This document shows, piece after piece, positions 35,555-45,935 of a stretch of 64,000 bases of DNA; position 1 is the stretch's first letter, and the number at the start of each line of letters is the position of its first letter. Source of the stretch: Cunninghamia lanceolata (taxonomy: Eukaryota > Streptophyta > Pinopsida > Cupressales > Cupressaceae); contig BSBN01000140.1 in the NCBI GenBank assembly GCA_027924645.1, forward strand, positions 13,708,501 to 13,772,500. Reading direction: 5' to 3'. The notes under the pieces were generated by a model. It ran no database searches, was not told the origin of the DNA, and worked only from the letters and a program-made list of their open reading frames with translations. A program made the position numbers and the translations under genes.

Positions 35555-36029
35555 TACTCATTCAAATGGTGGCGATGAAGTGACTGCTACCCTCTTCCTT
35601 GAGTCAGAAGAACTATTGCATTGTGAAATGCATGCCTCTACCTAAAACAGAGTACCTCTGCTAGTATCCTTAGCAAGAACCATAGCTCCTCTAGTCATCT
35701 TGCATCCTTCTTTTGAACAGACAACCTGCACACCTGCATCATTCAACATACTTATAGAAAGTAGGTTCCGTGCTAAGCCTAGGATGTGCATAACCCCGGA
35801 GCTCCCTTTCACTCATCCATCAAGGAATCAGATAGAGACTCTTGCATGACCAACAATCTTCAGATGAGAATCATCACCCAAATACACCTTTCGACCATCG
35901 AACTCCTTATACTTGGTAAACCAGTCTCGATGCAAGGTCATGTGGAATGATGTACTAGAGTTAATCAAATACATATCATTAGATGCATGGGTTGCCAGGG
36001 CTGCGATGAAGGCATCACCATCATCTTGT
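35555..36029 (-). pseudogene. pol: C3 copy 2: protease, interrupted by G2
   Basis: A protease remnant parallel to 30388-30870. It ends at the G2 insertion; the gag side resumes at 43998. It keeps about 60 bases around 35760-35825 that are deleted in copy 1 near 30600. Confidence 0.72.
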
Positions 36030-36034
36030 GACTT
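36030..36034. repeat. Target-site duplication of G2, left copy
   Basis: GACTT, identical to 43998-44002. Confidence 0.93.
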
Positions 36035-37643
36035 TGGCGCAGTAGCACCCCTACAAGACAGAATATAGGTTCATTGTCCGTATGACAGGACATCAGTCTA
36101 TTTTAGCATGTTTGACTTCATAATGTAATAAGGTCCATTGGACCAATGCATATGTATTAGATCAGCCTAGGAGAGTGTGCAGGCAGTTAGAGCTCATGAT
36201 CAGGTAGTATGAGCGGTCCTCTCCCAGCCGCTGGGAATCGAGTTGGTAGTACTCGTAGGATATTGCTATAAATAACTCAGATCAGTTAGGGTTTGACAGA
36301 GGAGAGACAGAGTAGTAGCTATGTTATGTTGTACTGGTGATTAGAGAGAGTAGTAGTATGTTATGTTGTACTGGTGATTGAGTGAGATCCAGAGATCAGT
36401 CCAGACATTGTGGAACATTGTTGTTTGATAGTATTGTAGAAACAGGACATTTCTGTTTCATCTAAATAAGATCTCATCAATTGCATTATCTGGTTTATCA
36501 GCTGTTTATGTTTTGATTTCTGTTCTGATTACAGGTTAATGGATTCTTTCAACCCCTCCACCGGTTGATTCTGTGAATCGGTGGAATGGTCATGCATGTT
36601 AGTTTAGGTTGTATTTTAGTTTTCCATTTATGCATTTCATTGTGTGGGAGATCGATTGGTAGCATGCTATAAATCAACCTAGCATCCTCATGTGCTAGGG
36701 TTTAAGAAGATAAACTATTAAGTTTTGATCTGAAGGTGATCCAGCCCGATCATCATGTTTTCTTTGTAAAATTGTGCGGTTCTGTGAGTTTGCATGCAGC
36801 TGACGGATATACAGGGGTCTGCATCTACTTTTCCAGACGGAGTGAATCGTATCGTCATCTGCGAGTATATCGCTATCTGGATCGGGTTATGAAGCTGACG
36901 AAGACTGTATGTTTTGAATGCATCAGGATGATATAGGTTGGATATATACTCAGTGTGTATATCATCGTTAGGATCATCTTTCGTGTGTATCCATCATCCG
37001 CATATCACTATTGCATGCAGGAGGGAAAGTTCACTTTTTGGCTAAGGACCAGAAAGGTCATCATCAGGATATTATGAATATCACCCTATGCAAGTTTATC
37101 CTGTTGTCGCTAAGTGTTTTGGCATCGGCGTAAGTCATCGGCATAAAGTTTGGTTAACATCATCAGGATGTTTCAATATGACCGGATAAGTCATATCCTG
37201 ATGCTGTTGTTTGAGTAGTTGGATATCGGGGTGACGTAAGCATCGAAGGAAAGGTGCTTGAAGTTGTCGTCATTAGGATATATGGGAGGAACTGGATATT
37301 TTATATCCTGCTGATGAAGATGATGTCGAACATCATGATGATGAAGATAGAGTTTGGCGGTAAGATGAACAGTGAACATCAGGAGGATGTTTGCGCTTGC
37401 CGAATATGATGATGCTGCCGATAGGTGAAAGGCGAAAGGCGATAAGGAAGTGAACAGTAGTTAGCAGGAGGATATTTCATGTCTCTTCGAAATATGATGA
37501 TGCTGTCTGTGTTAGCAAGAAATATGATGATGATGATAAGCCGATAGGTATTCCATACTGCATGTCTGGGATTTTAACATGTTGGTAGTGTTAATGACTC
37601 CTCCTTCCCATTTGTAAGCTTATGTTGCGTTTCCTCTGCATCA
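36035..37643 (+). repeat. G2 5' LTR
   Basis: 1,609 bp, starting TGGCGCAGTAGCACCCC and ending CTCTGCATCA. It is rich in a loose CATCAGGAT motif and in GATGATG runs from 36920 to 37540. TATAAATAACTC near 36270 is a TATA-box candidate, present in both LTRs. Confidence 0.93.
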
Positions 37644-37646
37644 TAG

Positions 37647-37658
37647 TGGTATCAGAGC
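37647..37658 (+). other. Primer-binding site, tRNA-Met (G2)
   Basis: TGGTATCAGAGC, exact match, three bases after the LTR end. Confidence 0.95.
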
Positions 37659-37697
37659 AAAGGAAGGATCTTCTGGAAAAGATCAGGATATAGCAGG

Positions 37698-38162
37698 ATG
37701 TCAGATGAAGAAGGAACATCTGAGATTCCGGCAAGGATGACCAACGTTGAGTTGGCAGTTCTGGTAAAGAAACAGATAGTAGAGAGCAAGGCCATGAAGG
37801 CTCAGAATCAAGAATTGAAGGATGAGTTAGAGAAGTTGAGGAACAGAGTAGGTTCTGGTAGAGAAGAAGATAGGGAAGAAGAAGAGATCCCTAGTTGGAA
37901 TGAGGAGGTCGTTCCTGCAGACCAAAGACCACTGTTGAACGCCCCCAAGGCCATGGAGAGGAGAACCATGGATGTGAAACTAGATTTGCCAGTGTTTACA
38001 GGAAAGATGGAACCTGATTCAGTGATGGAGTGGATAGACTCCTTGAACAATTTCTTTGAAACAGAGGAGATACCAGAACAACAGAGGGTGAAAATAGCCC
38101 AGTCAAAAATGAAAGAAGCTGCCTTGACATGGTGGAATTTCGTCCAAGATGATAGAGTATAG
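37698..38162 (+). pseudogene. gag: G2 gag, N-terminal part up to premature stop
   Basis: The ATG at 37698 starts MSDEEGTSEIPARMTNVELA. Residues about 28-58 form a likely coiled coil (MKAQNQELKDELEKLRNRV), followed by an acidic linker. The capsid starts at MDVKLDLPVFTGKMEPDSVM and runs to AALTWWNFVQDDRV. There a TAG (38160-38162) replaces a probable CAG (Gln). The same frame continues open to 40556. With that codon read through, gag and pol would be one frame. Without it only a 154-residue fragment is made. Confidence 0.9.
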
Positions 38163-38195
38163 GAAGGAAAGCGCAGAGTCACTACATGGAAGAAA

Positions 38196-40556
38196 ATGAT
38201 GGCATTAGTAAAGGAAGCTTATGTCCCATTGGATTACAGTATCCAATTACACAAGAGGAAGCAAAACCTGAAGCAGAAGGAGCTAGATGTCAGCTCATAT
38301 ACAGAAGAATTCATGAAACTTTGTATGAAAACAAAGGTAAAGGAAAGTGAAGAAGAGAAGGTAGCCAGATACCTTAATGGATTGAGGTTCAACATTCAGG
38401 AAGATTTAAGTCTGCATAATCCAGATACAGTTCAGAAATGCTTTCAGTTGGCATTAAAAGTGGAAGAGAAGTTAAAGAGAAAACAAGAACAACACAATAG
38501 AGGAAGAGGAAGACAACAAAGGGGTGGAAGAGGTCCTTTTAGAGGCAGAGGACATGGACATGGATATCAAGGAGAATCCAGTCATGACAATAGTAAGGGA
38601 AACAATAGTCAGAACCAGGGGGAAAATTATAGTCAGCAAGGAAACTTCAGGGGTAGAAGACCTTTCAGAGGAAGATCCCAGGGCAGAGGATCCATCAGAT
38701 GTTATAACTGTAACAAAGAAGGCTATATAGCCAGCAGATGTCCAGAAAAGGCCACAAGCTCAACAGGAGAAAGGAGAACAAATCTGATCCAAGAACCTGA
38801 TAATCAAAGTATGACAAGCTCTAATGCTTTTCAGAGTGTGAATGCTCCTGATAATTATGGATACCCAGAAAGTGGAGAGTCTCTAATGATGAGAAGAACA
38901 GTGACCACCATGAAGGTACCTGACAAAGAATCCCCTCAAAGAAAGTCTCTTTTCAGGACTATTTGCAAAGCAGGAGGTAAGGCATGTAAAGTTTTGATTG
39001 ATTCTGGTTCTACTGAAAATTTTGTGTCTGAAGAAATGGTGACAAAGCTTAAGCTTAGGACATTGCCTCACCCATCCCCATACAAAGTCTCATGGCTTAC
39101 CCAAGGTCAGCAGACAATTGTAGAAGAGCAGGCTTGGGTAGAATTTCAGATTGGAGCATATAAGGATAAGTTGTTGTTTGACATTACCACAATGGATGCT
39201 TGCAATCTTTTATTTGGTAGACCATGGCAGTATGATTTGAAGGCACAACATGATGGTATTAGAAATACCTATACAATCAATAAAGATGGTAAGGTTATAA
39301 AGTTACTACCATTGACGGAGAAGGAGGAGAAATCTAAAGGAAAAGAGGTGAAGGTAATGCTAATGGAAGGTAAACAGTTCATGAAAGAAGTAGCAGCAGA
39401 AGGTGCAGTTGCATATGCCCTAATCCCATGTATGAGGGTGAATAAAGAACAGCAGCAAGAAGTCAAGGAAGAGAAAAAGCAAAGGTTCATAGACCCAGCT
39501 ATCCAAGAGCTATTGGATAAGTACAAAGGTATCATCTCAGAGGGAATGCCAAGATCCCTACCACCTGTCAGGGATATTAGTCACTGCATAGACTTAATTC
39601 TAGGGTCAACACTTCCAAACAAAGCCACCTATAAGCTAACTCCAGAACAGAATGCAGAAGTAGCCAGACAAATTAAAGAATTATTGGATTCAGGTCTGAT
39701 TGGGAAAAGTTTAAGTCCATGTGCAGTACCAGCTGTACTAGCACCAAAGAAGGAAGGTACTTGGAGGCTTTGCACAGATTCCAGAGCAATTAACAAGATC
39801 ACAATCAGGTATAGGTTTCCAATCCCTAGGATAGAGGATTTACTTGACTATTTGGGAGGTGCTACGTATTTTACAAAAATAGATTTGAAGAGTGGATATC
39901 ATCAGATCAGGATTAGACCAGGAGATGAATGGAAAACAGCATTCAAAACTAATGAAGGGTTATATGAGTGGAAGGTTATGCCTTTTGGTTTATCTAATGC
40001 ACCTAGTACTTTTATGAGGTTGATGAATGAGGTTTTGAAAGAGTTCATTGGTAAGTTTGTCATAGTATATCTAGATGACATTCTGATTTTCAGCAACACA
40101 AAAGAAGAACATCTCAGACACATAGATTTGGTTCTTAAGAGGTTACATGAAGAGCAGCTGATGATAAATTTAGACAAGTGTTTGTTCATGCAAGAGGAGA
40201 TCACATATTTGGGTTTTATCATTTCACAAGGGAAGTTACAAATGGATAAGGAGAAGGTAAGTGCCATATTGTCTTGGCCAACCCCAAAGACTATGAATGA
40301 TGTCAGAAGTTTCCATGGGTTAGCAACCTTCTACAGGAAGTTTATAAGAGGGTTTAGTCATATTTGTGCACCCATGCTTGATACCATCAAAGGAGGACAA
40401 AAGTGCAGATTTGTTTGGACTCAAAGAGCAGATGATTCTTTTGAAACATTGAAGGAGGTGGCACAGCAGCCAGTCCTTGCACTTCCAGACTTTAACAAAA
40501 TCTTTCAGGTGGAATGTGATGCCAGTCACATGGCCATTGGAGCAGTACTCAGCTAA
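38196..40556 (+). CDS. gag-pol: G2 gag C-terminus, protease, RT, start of RNase H
   Basis: 786 codons, same frame as 37698-38162. It has the end of capsid (ELDVSSYTEEFMKLCMKTKV), a Gly/Arg-rich RNA-binding part, and a zinc knuckle at 38700-38741 (CYNCNKEGYIASRC) whose His is Tyr. The protease has an intact active site (VLIDSGSTENFV, 39000-39008). RT has LAPKKEGTWRLCTDSRAIN, FTKIDLKSGYHQIRI, VMPFGLSNAPSTFMRLMN and the catalytic YLDD (40068-40079). The connection and first RNase H Asp (FQVECDASHMAIGAVLS) precede the stop. The TAA at 40554 is a probable CAA. The ATG at 38196 is only the first Met after the upstream stop, not a real start. The enzymes look intact apart from the stop codons and the zinc-knuckle His. 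Confidence 0.93.
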   Translation: MMALVKEAYVPLDYSIQLHKRKQNLKQKELDVSSYTEEFMKLCMKTKVKESEEEKVARYLNGLRFNIQEDLSLHNPDTVQKCFQLALKVEEKLKRKQEQHNRGRGRQQRGGRGPFRGRGHGHGYQGESSHDNSKGNNSQNQGENYSQQGNFRGRRPFRGRSQGRGSIRCYNCNKEGYIASRCPEKATSSTGERRTNLIQEPDNQSMTSSNAFQSVNAPDNYGYPESGESLMMRRTVTTMKVPDKESPQRKSLFRTICKAGGKACKVLIDSGSTENFVSEEMVTKLKLRTLPHPSPYKVSWLTQGQQTIVEEQAWVEFQIGAYKDKLLFDITTMDACNLLFGRPWQYDLKAQHDGIRNTYTINKDGKVIKLLPLTEKEEKSKGKEVKVMLMEGKQFMKEVAAEGAVAYALIPCMRVNKEQQQEVKEEKKQRFIDPAIQELLDKYKGIISEGMPRSLPPVRDISHCIDLILGSTLPNKATYKLTPEQNAEVARQIKELLDSGLIGKSLSPCAVPAVLAPKKEGTWRLCTDSRAINKITIRYRFPIPRIEDLLDYLGGATYFTKIDLKSGYHQIRIRPGDEWKTAFKTNEGLYEWKVMPFGLSNAPSTFMRLMNEVLKEFIGKFVIVYLDDILIFSNTKEEHLRHIDLVLKRLHEEQLMINLDKCLFMQEEITYLGFIISQGKLQMDKEKVSAILSWPTPKTMNDVRSFHGLATFYRKFIRGFSHICAPMLDTIKGGQKCRFVWTQRADDSFETLKEVAQQPVLALPDFNKIFQVECDASHMAIGAVLS

Positions 40557-40901
40557 GAAGGTAGACCTATTGCATTTTTCAGTGAGAAGCTCAATGATGC
40601 TAAAAAGAGGTATTCCTCATATGATTTGGAAATGTATGCTTTAGTCCAGTCACTCAAGAAATGGAGGCATTACTTGATGCCAAAGGAATTCATAGTATTC
40701 ACAGATAACCAGGCTTTGAGTTTCATAAACAGCCAGGAAAAGCTGAACCACAGACACATGAAATGGGTAGAAACCTTACAAGCATTTACTTTTACACTGA
40801 AGCATAAGAAAGGAGTCAAGAATAAAGTTGCAAATGCTTTGAGCAGGAGAGTTCTAACAGTCAACCAGATTCAGTTAGAAAGTGGGGCATTGATTCACTA
40901 A
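40557..40901 (+). pseudogene. pol: G2 RNase H, C-terminal part
   Basis: It continues in frame after the stop: EGRPIAFFSEKLNDAKKRY, then YDLEMYALVQSLKKWRHYL with the catalytic Glu, FIVFTDNQALSFINSQEK with the Asp, and LKHKKGVKNKVANALSRR. The longest open piece is 40626-40901. A single-base indel near 40880-40890 shifts the frame; in the next frame the text continues WGIDSLKTMYETDE. Confidence 0.9.
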
Positions 40902-40906
40902 AGACC

Positions 40907-42403
40907 ATGTATGAGACTGATGAAGATTTTGGGGAGATATATCATGTATGTACTTCTTTTGGAGAGAAATATCATGCTGAATTCTCTGAATTTTTGATTC
41001 AGGATGGATTGTTGTTCAAAGGTGGACAGTTATGTATTCCAAGATGTTCTATGAGGTTAAACATCATTAAGGAGAAACATTGTGGAGCTATGGCAGGTCA
41101 TTTTGGTCTAGATAAGACTCTTGATCTGGTCCGAAGACATTACTTTTGGCCTAAGTTACAATTAGATGTCAGAAAGTTTATAGAGACATGTGTGATATGT
41201 CAGAAAGCTAAAGGCAGGTCGACTAATGCAGGTTTATATCAGCCCTTACCCATTCCTTCTAGACCATGGGAAAGCATCAGTATGGATTTTGTCTTGGGTT
41301 TACCAAGGACAAGGAAAGGATTTGACAGTGTTTTTGTTGTAGTGGATAGATTCAACAAAATGGCACATTTCTTGCCATGCAAAACCACTGTTGATGCTTC
41401 ATACATTGCAAATTTGTTTTTCAGGGAGATTGTCAGAATCCATGGATTGCCATTGAGCATAGTGTCAGATAGGGATGTGAAGTTTATTGGTCACTTCTGG
41501 AGAACTCTTTGGAAGAAACTTGGAACAAATTTGTCTTTTTCCTCTGCATATCATCCTCAAACGGATGGACAGACTGAAGTAGTGAACCATTCCTTAGGAA
41601 ATTTGCTTAGATGTTTGACAAAACAACATGGAAAAAAGTGGGATAATATTCTATCTCAAGCTGAATTTTCCTATAATGATACTGTCAATAGGAGCACAGG
41701 GAAATCACCTTTCCAGATAGTTTATGGTATGCATCCAAGAGGAATTTTGGAATTGAGAGATCTACCTACCATAGACCCTGTTAGTGCAGAAGGAGAAGCT
41801 TTTGCAGAAGCCATAAAAGAGGTTCATGATCAAGTCAAGACCCAACTGCAACAAACCACCTTGAAGTATAAGGAATATGCTGATAAAAAGAAGAAGGATG
41901 TTCAGTTTGATGTTGGAGATTTGGTATGGGTTCATTTGAAGAAGGACAGACTTCCTAAGGGAAAATATACTAAACTCATGCAGAGAAAAGTTGGACCATG
42001 TCAGATCTTGCACAAGCATGGACATAATGCTTATGAGATACAGCTCCCCCCTGATCTTGGTTTGTCCCCTATATTCAATGTATGTGATTTAACTCCCTAC
42101 AAGTCTAATCCAGATGCAGACCAGGAACTCCTACAGGATACAGTCAATGATGACATTCCCAAGCATGATCCTCCACAGTTGCAGAAGGTTTTGGACACCA
42201 GAGTGGTCAAACAGACCCGGAACAAACAGTACTTGGAGTATCTAGTCTCTTGGAAGGGAAAACCTAATTCTGAAGCAGTCTGGATGACTGAAGAGCAGAT
42301 CCAGAAACATGGTGCAGATCTTCATACTCTCATCTCAAGTGGACTTGAGATTTCTTCTTCTGGGGAGTATGGTGCAGGAGCACCCCTACAAGACAGAATA
42401 TAG
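40907..42403 (+). CDS. pol: G2 integrase with chromodomain-like C-terminus
   Basis: 498 codons. The zinc-binding region is EKHCGAMAGHFGLDKTLDLV then CVICQKAKGRS (H-H-C-C). The core has SISMDFVLGLP (Asp), SIVSDRDVKFIGHFW (Asp) and HPQTDGQTEVVNHSL (Glu), so the D-D-E triad is complete. GPCQILHKHGHNAYEIQLP and SPIFNVCDLTPYK follow. Near residues 430-470 there is a chromodomain-like segment (VLDTRVVKQTRNKQYLEY, LVSWKGKPNSEAVWMTEE), the module that in chromoviruses guides insertion to marked chromatin. The stop at 42401 lies 34 bases inside the 3' LTR. The ATG at 40907 is the first Met after a frameshift; in the unbroken element this is the C-terminal part of gag-pol. Confidence 0.94.
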   Translation: MYETDEDFGEIYHVCTSFGEKYHAEFSEFLIQDGLLFKGGQLCIPRCSMRLNIIKEKHCGAMAGHFGLDKTLDLVRRHYFWPKLQLDVRKFIETCVICQKAKGRSTNAGLYQPLPIPSRPWESISMDFVLGLPRTRKGFDSVFVVVDRFNKMAHFLPCKTTVDASYIANLFFREIVRIHGLPLSIVSDRDVKFIGHFWRTLWKKLGTNLSFSSAYHPQTDGQTEVVNHSLGNLLRCLTKQHGKKWDNILSQAEFSYNDTVNRSTGKSPFQIVYGMHPRGILELRDLPTIDPVSAEGEAFAEAIKEVHDQVKTQLQQTTLKYKEYADKKKKDVQFDVGDLVWVHLKKDRLPKGKYTKLMQRKVGPCQILHKHGHNAYEIQLPPDLGLSPIFNVCDLTPYKSNPDADQELLQDTVNDDIPKHDPPQLQKVLDTRVVKQTRNKQYLEYLVSWKGKPNSEAVWMTEEQIQKHGADLHTLISSGLEISSSGEYGAGAPLQDRI

Positions 42404-43997
42404 GTTCATTGTCCGTATGACAGGACATCAGTCTATTTTTAGCATGTTTGACTTCATAATGTAATAAGGTCCATTGGACCAATGCATATGTATTAGATCA
42501 GCCTAGGAGAGTGTGCAGGCAGTTAGAGCTCGTGATCAGGTAGTATGAGCGGTCCTCTCCCAGCCGCTTGGAAGCTCCCAGCCGCTGGGAATCGAGTTGG
42601 TAGTACTCGTAGGATATTGCTATAAATAACTCAGATCAGTTAGGGTTTGACAGAGGAGAGAGAGAGTAGTAGCTATGTTATGTTGTACTGGTGATTAGAG
42701 AGAGTAGTAGTATGTTATGTTGTACTGGTGATTGAGTGAGATCCAGAGATCAGTCCAGACATTGTGGAACATTGTTGTTCGATAGTATTGTAGAAACATG
42801 ACATTTCTGTTTCATCTAAATAAGATCTCATCAATTGCATTATCTGGTTTATCAGCTGTTTATGTTTTGATTTCTGTTCTGATTACAAGTTAATGGATTC
42901 TTTCAACCCTTCCACCGGTTGATTCTGTGAATCGGTGGAATGGTCATGCATGTTAGTTTAGGTTGTATTTTAGTTTTCCATTTATGCATTTCATTGTGTG
43001 GGAGATCGATTGGTAGCATGCTATAAATCAACCTAGCATCCTCATGTACTAGGGTTTAGGAAGATAAACTGTTAAGTTTTGATCTGAAGGTGATCCAACC
43101 CGATCATCATGTTTTCTTTGTAAAATTGTGCGGTTCTGTGAGTTTGCATGCAGCTGACGGATATATAGGGGTCTGCATGTACTTTTCCAAACGGAGTGAA
43201 TCGTATCGTCATCTGCGAGTATATCGCTATCTGGATCGGGTTATGAAGCTGACGAAGACTGTATGTTTTGAATGCATCAGGATGATATAGGTTGGATATA
43301 TACTCAGTGTGTATATCATCATCAGGATCATCTTTCATGTGTATCCATCGTCTGCATATCACTATCGCATGCAGGAGGGAAAGTTCACTTTTTGGCTAAG
43401 GACCGGAAAGGTCATCATCAGGATATTGCGAATATCACCCTATGCAAGTTTATCCTGCTGTTGCTAAGTGTTTTGGCATCGGCGTAAGTCATCGGCATAA
43501 AGTTTGGTTAACATCATCAGGATGTTTCAATATGACCGGATAAGTCATATTCTAATGCTGTTGTTTGAGTAGTTGGATATCGGGGTGACGTAAGCATTGA
43601 AGGAAAGGTGCTTGAAGTTGTCGTCATCAGGATATATGGGAGGAACCGGTTATTTTATATCCTGCTGATGAAGATGATGTCGAACATCATGATGATGAAG
43701 ATAGAGTTTGGCGGTAAGATGAACAGTGAACATCAGGAGGATGTTTGTGCTTGCCGAATATGATGATGCTACCGATAGGCGAAAGGCGAAAGGCGATAAG
43801 GAAGTGAACAGTAGTTAGCAGGAGGATATTTCATGTCTCTTCAAAATATGATGATGCTGTCTGTGTTAGCAAGAAATATGATGATGATGATAAGCCGATA
43901 GGTATTCCATACTGCATGTCTAGGATTTTAACATGTTGGTAGTGTTAATGACTCCTCCTTCCCATTTGTAAGCTTCTGTTGCGTTTCCTCTGCATCA
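42370..43997 (+). repeat. G2 3' LTR
   Basis: 1,628 bp, starting TGGTGCAGGAGCACCCC and ending CTCTGCATCA. It differs from the 5' LTR mainly by a 19-base duplication next to CCCAGCCGCT (about 42560-42580) and scattered substitutions. The purine run TGGGGAG (42361-42367) just before it is the polypurine tract candidate. The gag-pol stop lies inside it. Confidence 0.93.
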
Positions 43998-44002
43998 GAC
44001 TT
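43998..44002. repeat. Target-site duplication of G2, right copy
   Basis: GACTT, pair of 36030-36034. Confidence 0.93.
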
Positions 44003-44788
44003 GTTAGAATCTGAATCAGGATCTTTCTTCTTCCTTTTCTTCTCCTCCTTGCATTCTTTTCAGAAATGCCCAGTTTTCCCATAGTTCCAACAAAGAGCCT
44101 TGGACTTTCCAGGAGATTTTGATCTCCCATAGGATTTGGATCTACCCTTCTTATCTTTCTTGTCCTTCTTTTTCCCTTTTTCCTTGGGTCTTCCATATAT
44201 TGCAAGAGCCTCTTTGGCTACCTCAAAAGACTTTCTCTGCATCTCTTTAGACAATAGAAAGGAACCCATTTCATCCATTTTGAATGTGGATGTGGTGCTT
44301 CCAATAGCCATGACAAGATGATCCCACGAGTCCAGCAAAGAACAAAATAAGGTCATACAACGAACCTCCTCCTCCATCTTCACACCAATGGATGTTAATT
44401 GTGCAACCGGCATGTTGAAAGCATTCATATGTTTGGCAATGGATTCTCCATCCTCCATTCGAAGAGAATACAACTTGTTTCTCAGAAAAATTTTGTTAAC
44501 CAGGGATTTGGCTTGATACACATCTCCCAACTTCTTCCAAAGCAAGTTTGCAGAAGCCTCCTCATGGACATTTAACAGAATAGAATTAGAAAGACTAAGT
44601 CTTATGAGACCCTTAGCCTTCTGATCCTTGAGATACCAATCATCTTGTGACATTGCATCTAGTTTAGTTCCACTAATAGTTTTCCAGAGGTCTTGGTCTA
44701 TAAGCATGTCTTCCATCTTGATCTTCCACAACTCAAAATTAGTGCCATTGAATTTCTCCACCTCTATCCTTTTGAATGTGCTTTCCAT
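44003..44788 (-). pseudogene. gag: C3 copy 2: gag
   Basis: The better start is the ATG at 44788 (MESTFKRIEVEKFNGTNFEL), by comparison with copy 1 (MASTSRRIEVEKF); an upstream in-frame ATG at 44833 lies in leader sequence. The frame is open to 44060: LWKIKMEDMLIDQDLWKTIS, LWKKLGDVYQAKSLVNKIFL, LYSLRMEDGESIAKHMNAFN, MTLFCSLLDSWDHLVMAIG, then a Lys/Ser-rich part. The zinc knuckle is CWNYGKTGHF then a stop; its second Cys is Tyr. It is the best-preserved Copia gag in the window. Confidence 0.9.
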
Positions 44789-44890
44789 CTCCTTGCTACA
44801 ATAAGATTCAAAATACTCTACACAAGCTCCCACTCAACTTAAGATCAGCTCAAAAAACTCCTACCCAACAACTAGGACCAAAGGTGATCA

Positions 44891-44903
44891 AGCTCTAATA
44901 CCA
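44891..44903 (-). other. Primer-binding site of C3 copy 2
   Basis: The minus strand reads TGGTATTAGAGCT, one mismatch from the tRNA-Met PBS, two bases inside the right LTR. Confidence 0.88.
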
Positions 44904-44905
44904 AC

Positions 44906-45935
44906 TGAAAGGAAGCAAGGTGTGCATAAATCACTTCGTACACTAATCTAATGAGGGGAGAGCTATACAAATTCAATTTAATCCTTACAATAAAAGCAAC
45001 ATAGAATATCTAACAGAGATATTGCAGCAATACACATAAACCAAAAAGAAGATAGAAGAAGAGAGACAAAGATTTATGGTGGGGAAAACCCTTATTGGGT
45101 GAAAAACCCTACACTCAGAAACTTGCACAATGTATTATCAAAAATGAAAGTTGTTTAGAATACATTTGCAATACAAGCTTCAATGGTCATCAACACTCAT
45201 GTCTGGAGTCAATCTGGTAGCATAACTGTAATTGTAAAACCTGTAAATACATCTCCTCCTCCAAGCACCTGTTTATATAGAATATACAAGGCAAAATTGG
45301 TCCTATCTTGAGATGGGCGTCTAACTTGGCCTCATGGCCCAAAACCCATGCCTAAGGACACTTGGTCAACATTGTAGAATGTGTCTGACACTTGTCCATA
45401 GCTCCCATCCCAAAGAGGTCACCTATTTCCAAAATGGGCTATGATAGATGCTCTTACGACAATTACGACCGTCATAGAACCTGTCATAGAAGTTACAACT
45501 TACAGCTATAAGAGAATTTGTCATACATAGGCTATAAATAGCATATTCTCTTACAACATGTCATAGTCCACCTTGGGACACCCAAATATACCTTTTTCAA
45601 AGATGTTTCATGACACATGTCTTCACCTGTCTTACAATCTTCTACTTCTGACTCTTACATGTCATAACCGTTTTAGTCAGGATTCCATTACACAACATCC
45701 AAGATGCTGACACATGGTAAAATTCTCCTACCACTAAGTGGAATGCCTATCTCCTCATGTGAGGACAAAATCACAAGTTGTCATCTTCCATGTAGGATGA
45801 CACATCACCATGCCACATCCCACAACATGACAATATGGAATTTACAATTTATTTACAACACAGGCAATGAATTAATAAATACAAACATAAATAATGCAAG
45901 GAATTACCAAGGTTGAGACACCTTAATCCCCAACA
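44906..45935 (-). repeat. C3 LTR, right
   Basis: 1,030 bp. The minus strand starts TGTTGGGGATTAAGG and ends TTGCTTCCTTTCA. It is the 5' LTR of the tandem array. Confidence 0.92.

Larger units (their letters stand above)
36035..43997 (+). mobile_element. Young Gypsy chromovirus G2
   Basis: A 7,963 bp element with near-identical LTRs (36035-37643, 42370-43997), perfect PBS, one gag-pol frame and duplication GACTT. Damage is limited to TAG at 38160, TAA at 40554 and a one-base frameshift near 40885. It keeps many CpG sites, unlike its neighbours. It lies inside C3 copy 2 and is the innermost element in its stack. Order: gag, protease, RT, RNase H, integrase, chromodomain-like end. Confidence 0.95.
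26510..45935 (-). mobile_element. Tandem Copia C3: LTR-internal-LTR-internal-LTR
   Basis: Three LTRs of one family (26510-27553, 31666-32719, 44906-45935) separate two copies of the same Copia internal region, all on the minus strand. The second copy carries G2. The outer target duplication is weak: ATTCC on the left (26505-26509) and ATTTT on the right (45936-45940), compatible with C-to-T decay. Such an array can arise by unequal recombination between LTRs or by insertion of one copy into another. No target duplication is visible around the middle LTR, which favours recombination. The internal region is about 4.1 kb. Confidence 0.9.

Noticed and set aside
36736..36936. 66-codon frame conserved in both G2 LTRs (43090-43290)
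   Set aside because: Conservation is explained by the recent identity of the LTRs; no domain or codon signal.
38524..38730. 68-codon plus-strand frame overlapping G2 gag
   Set aside because: Out-of-frame reading of the Gly/Arg-rich part of gag.
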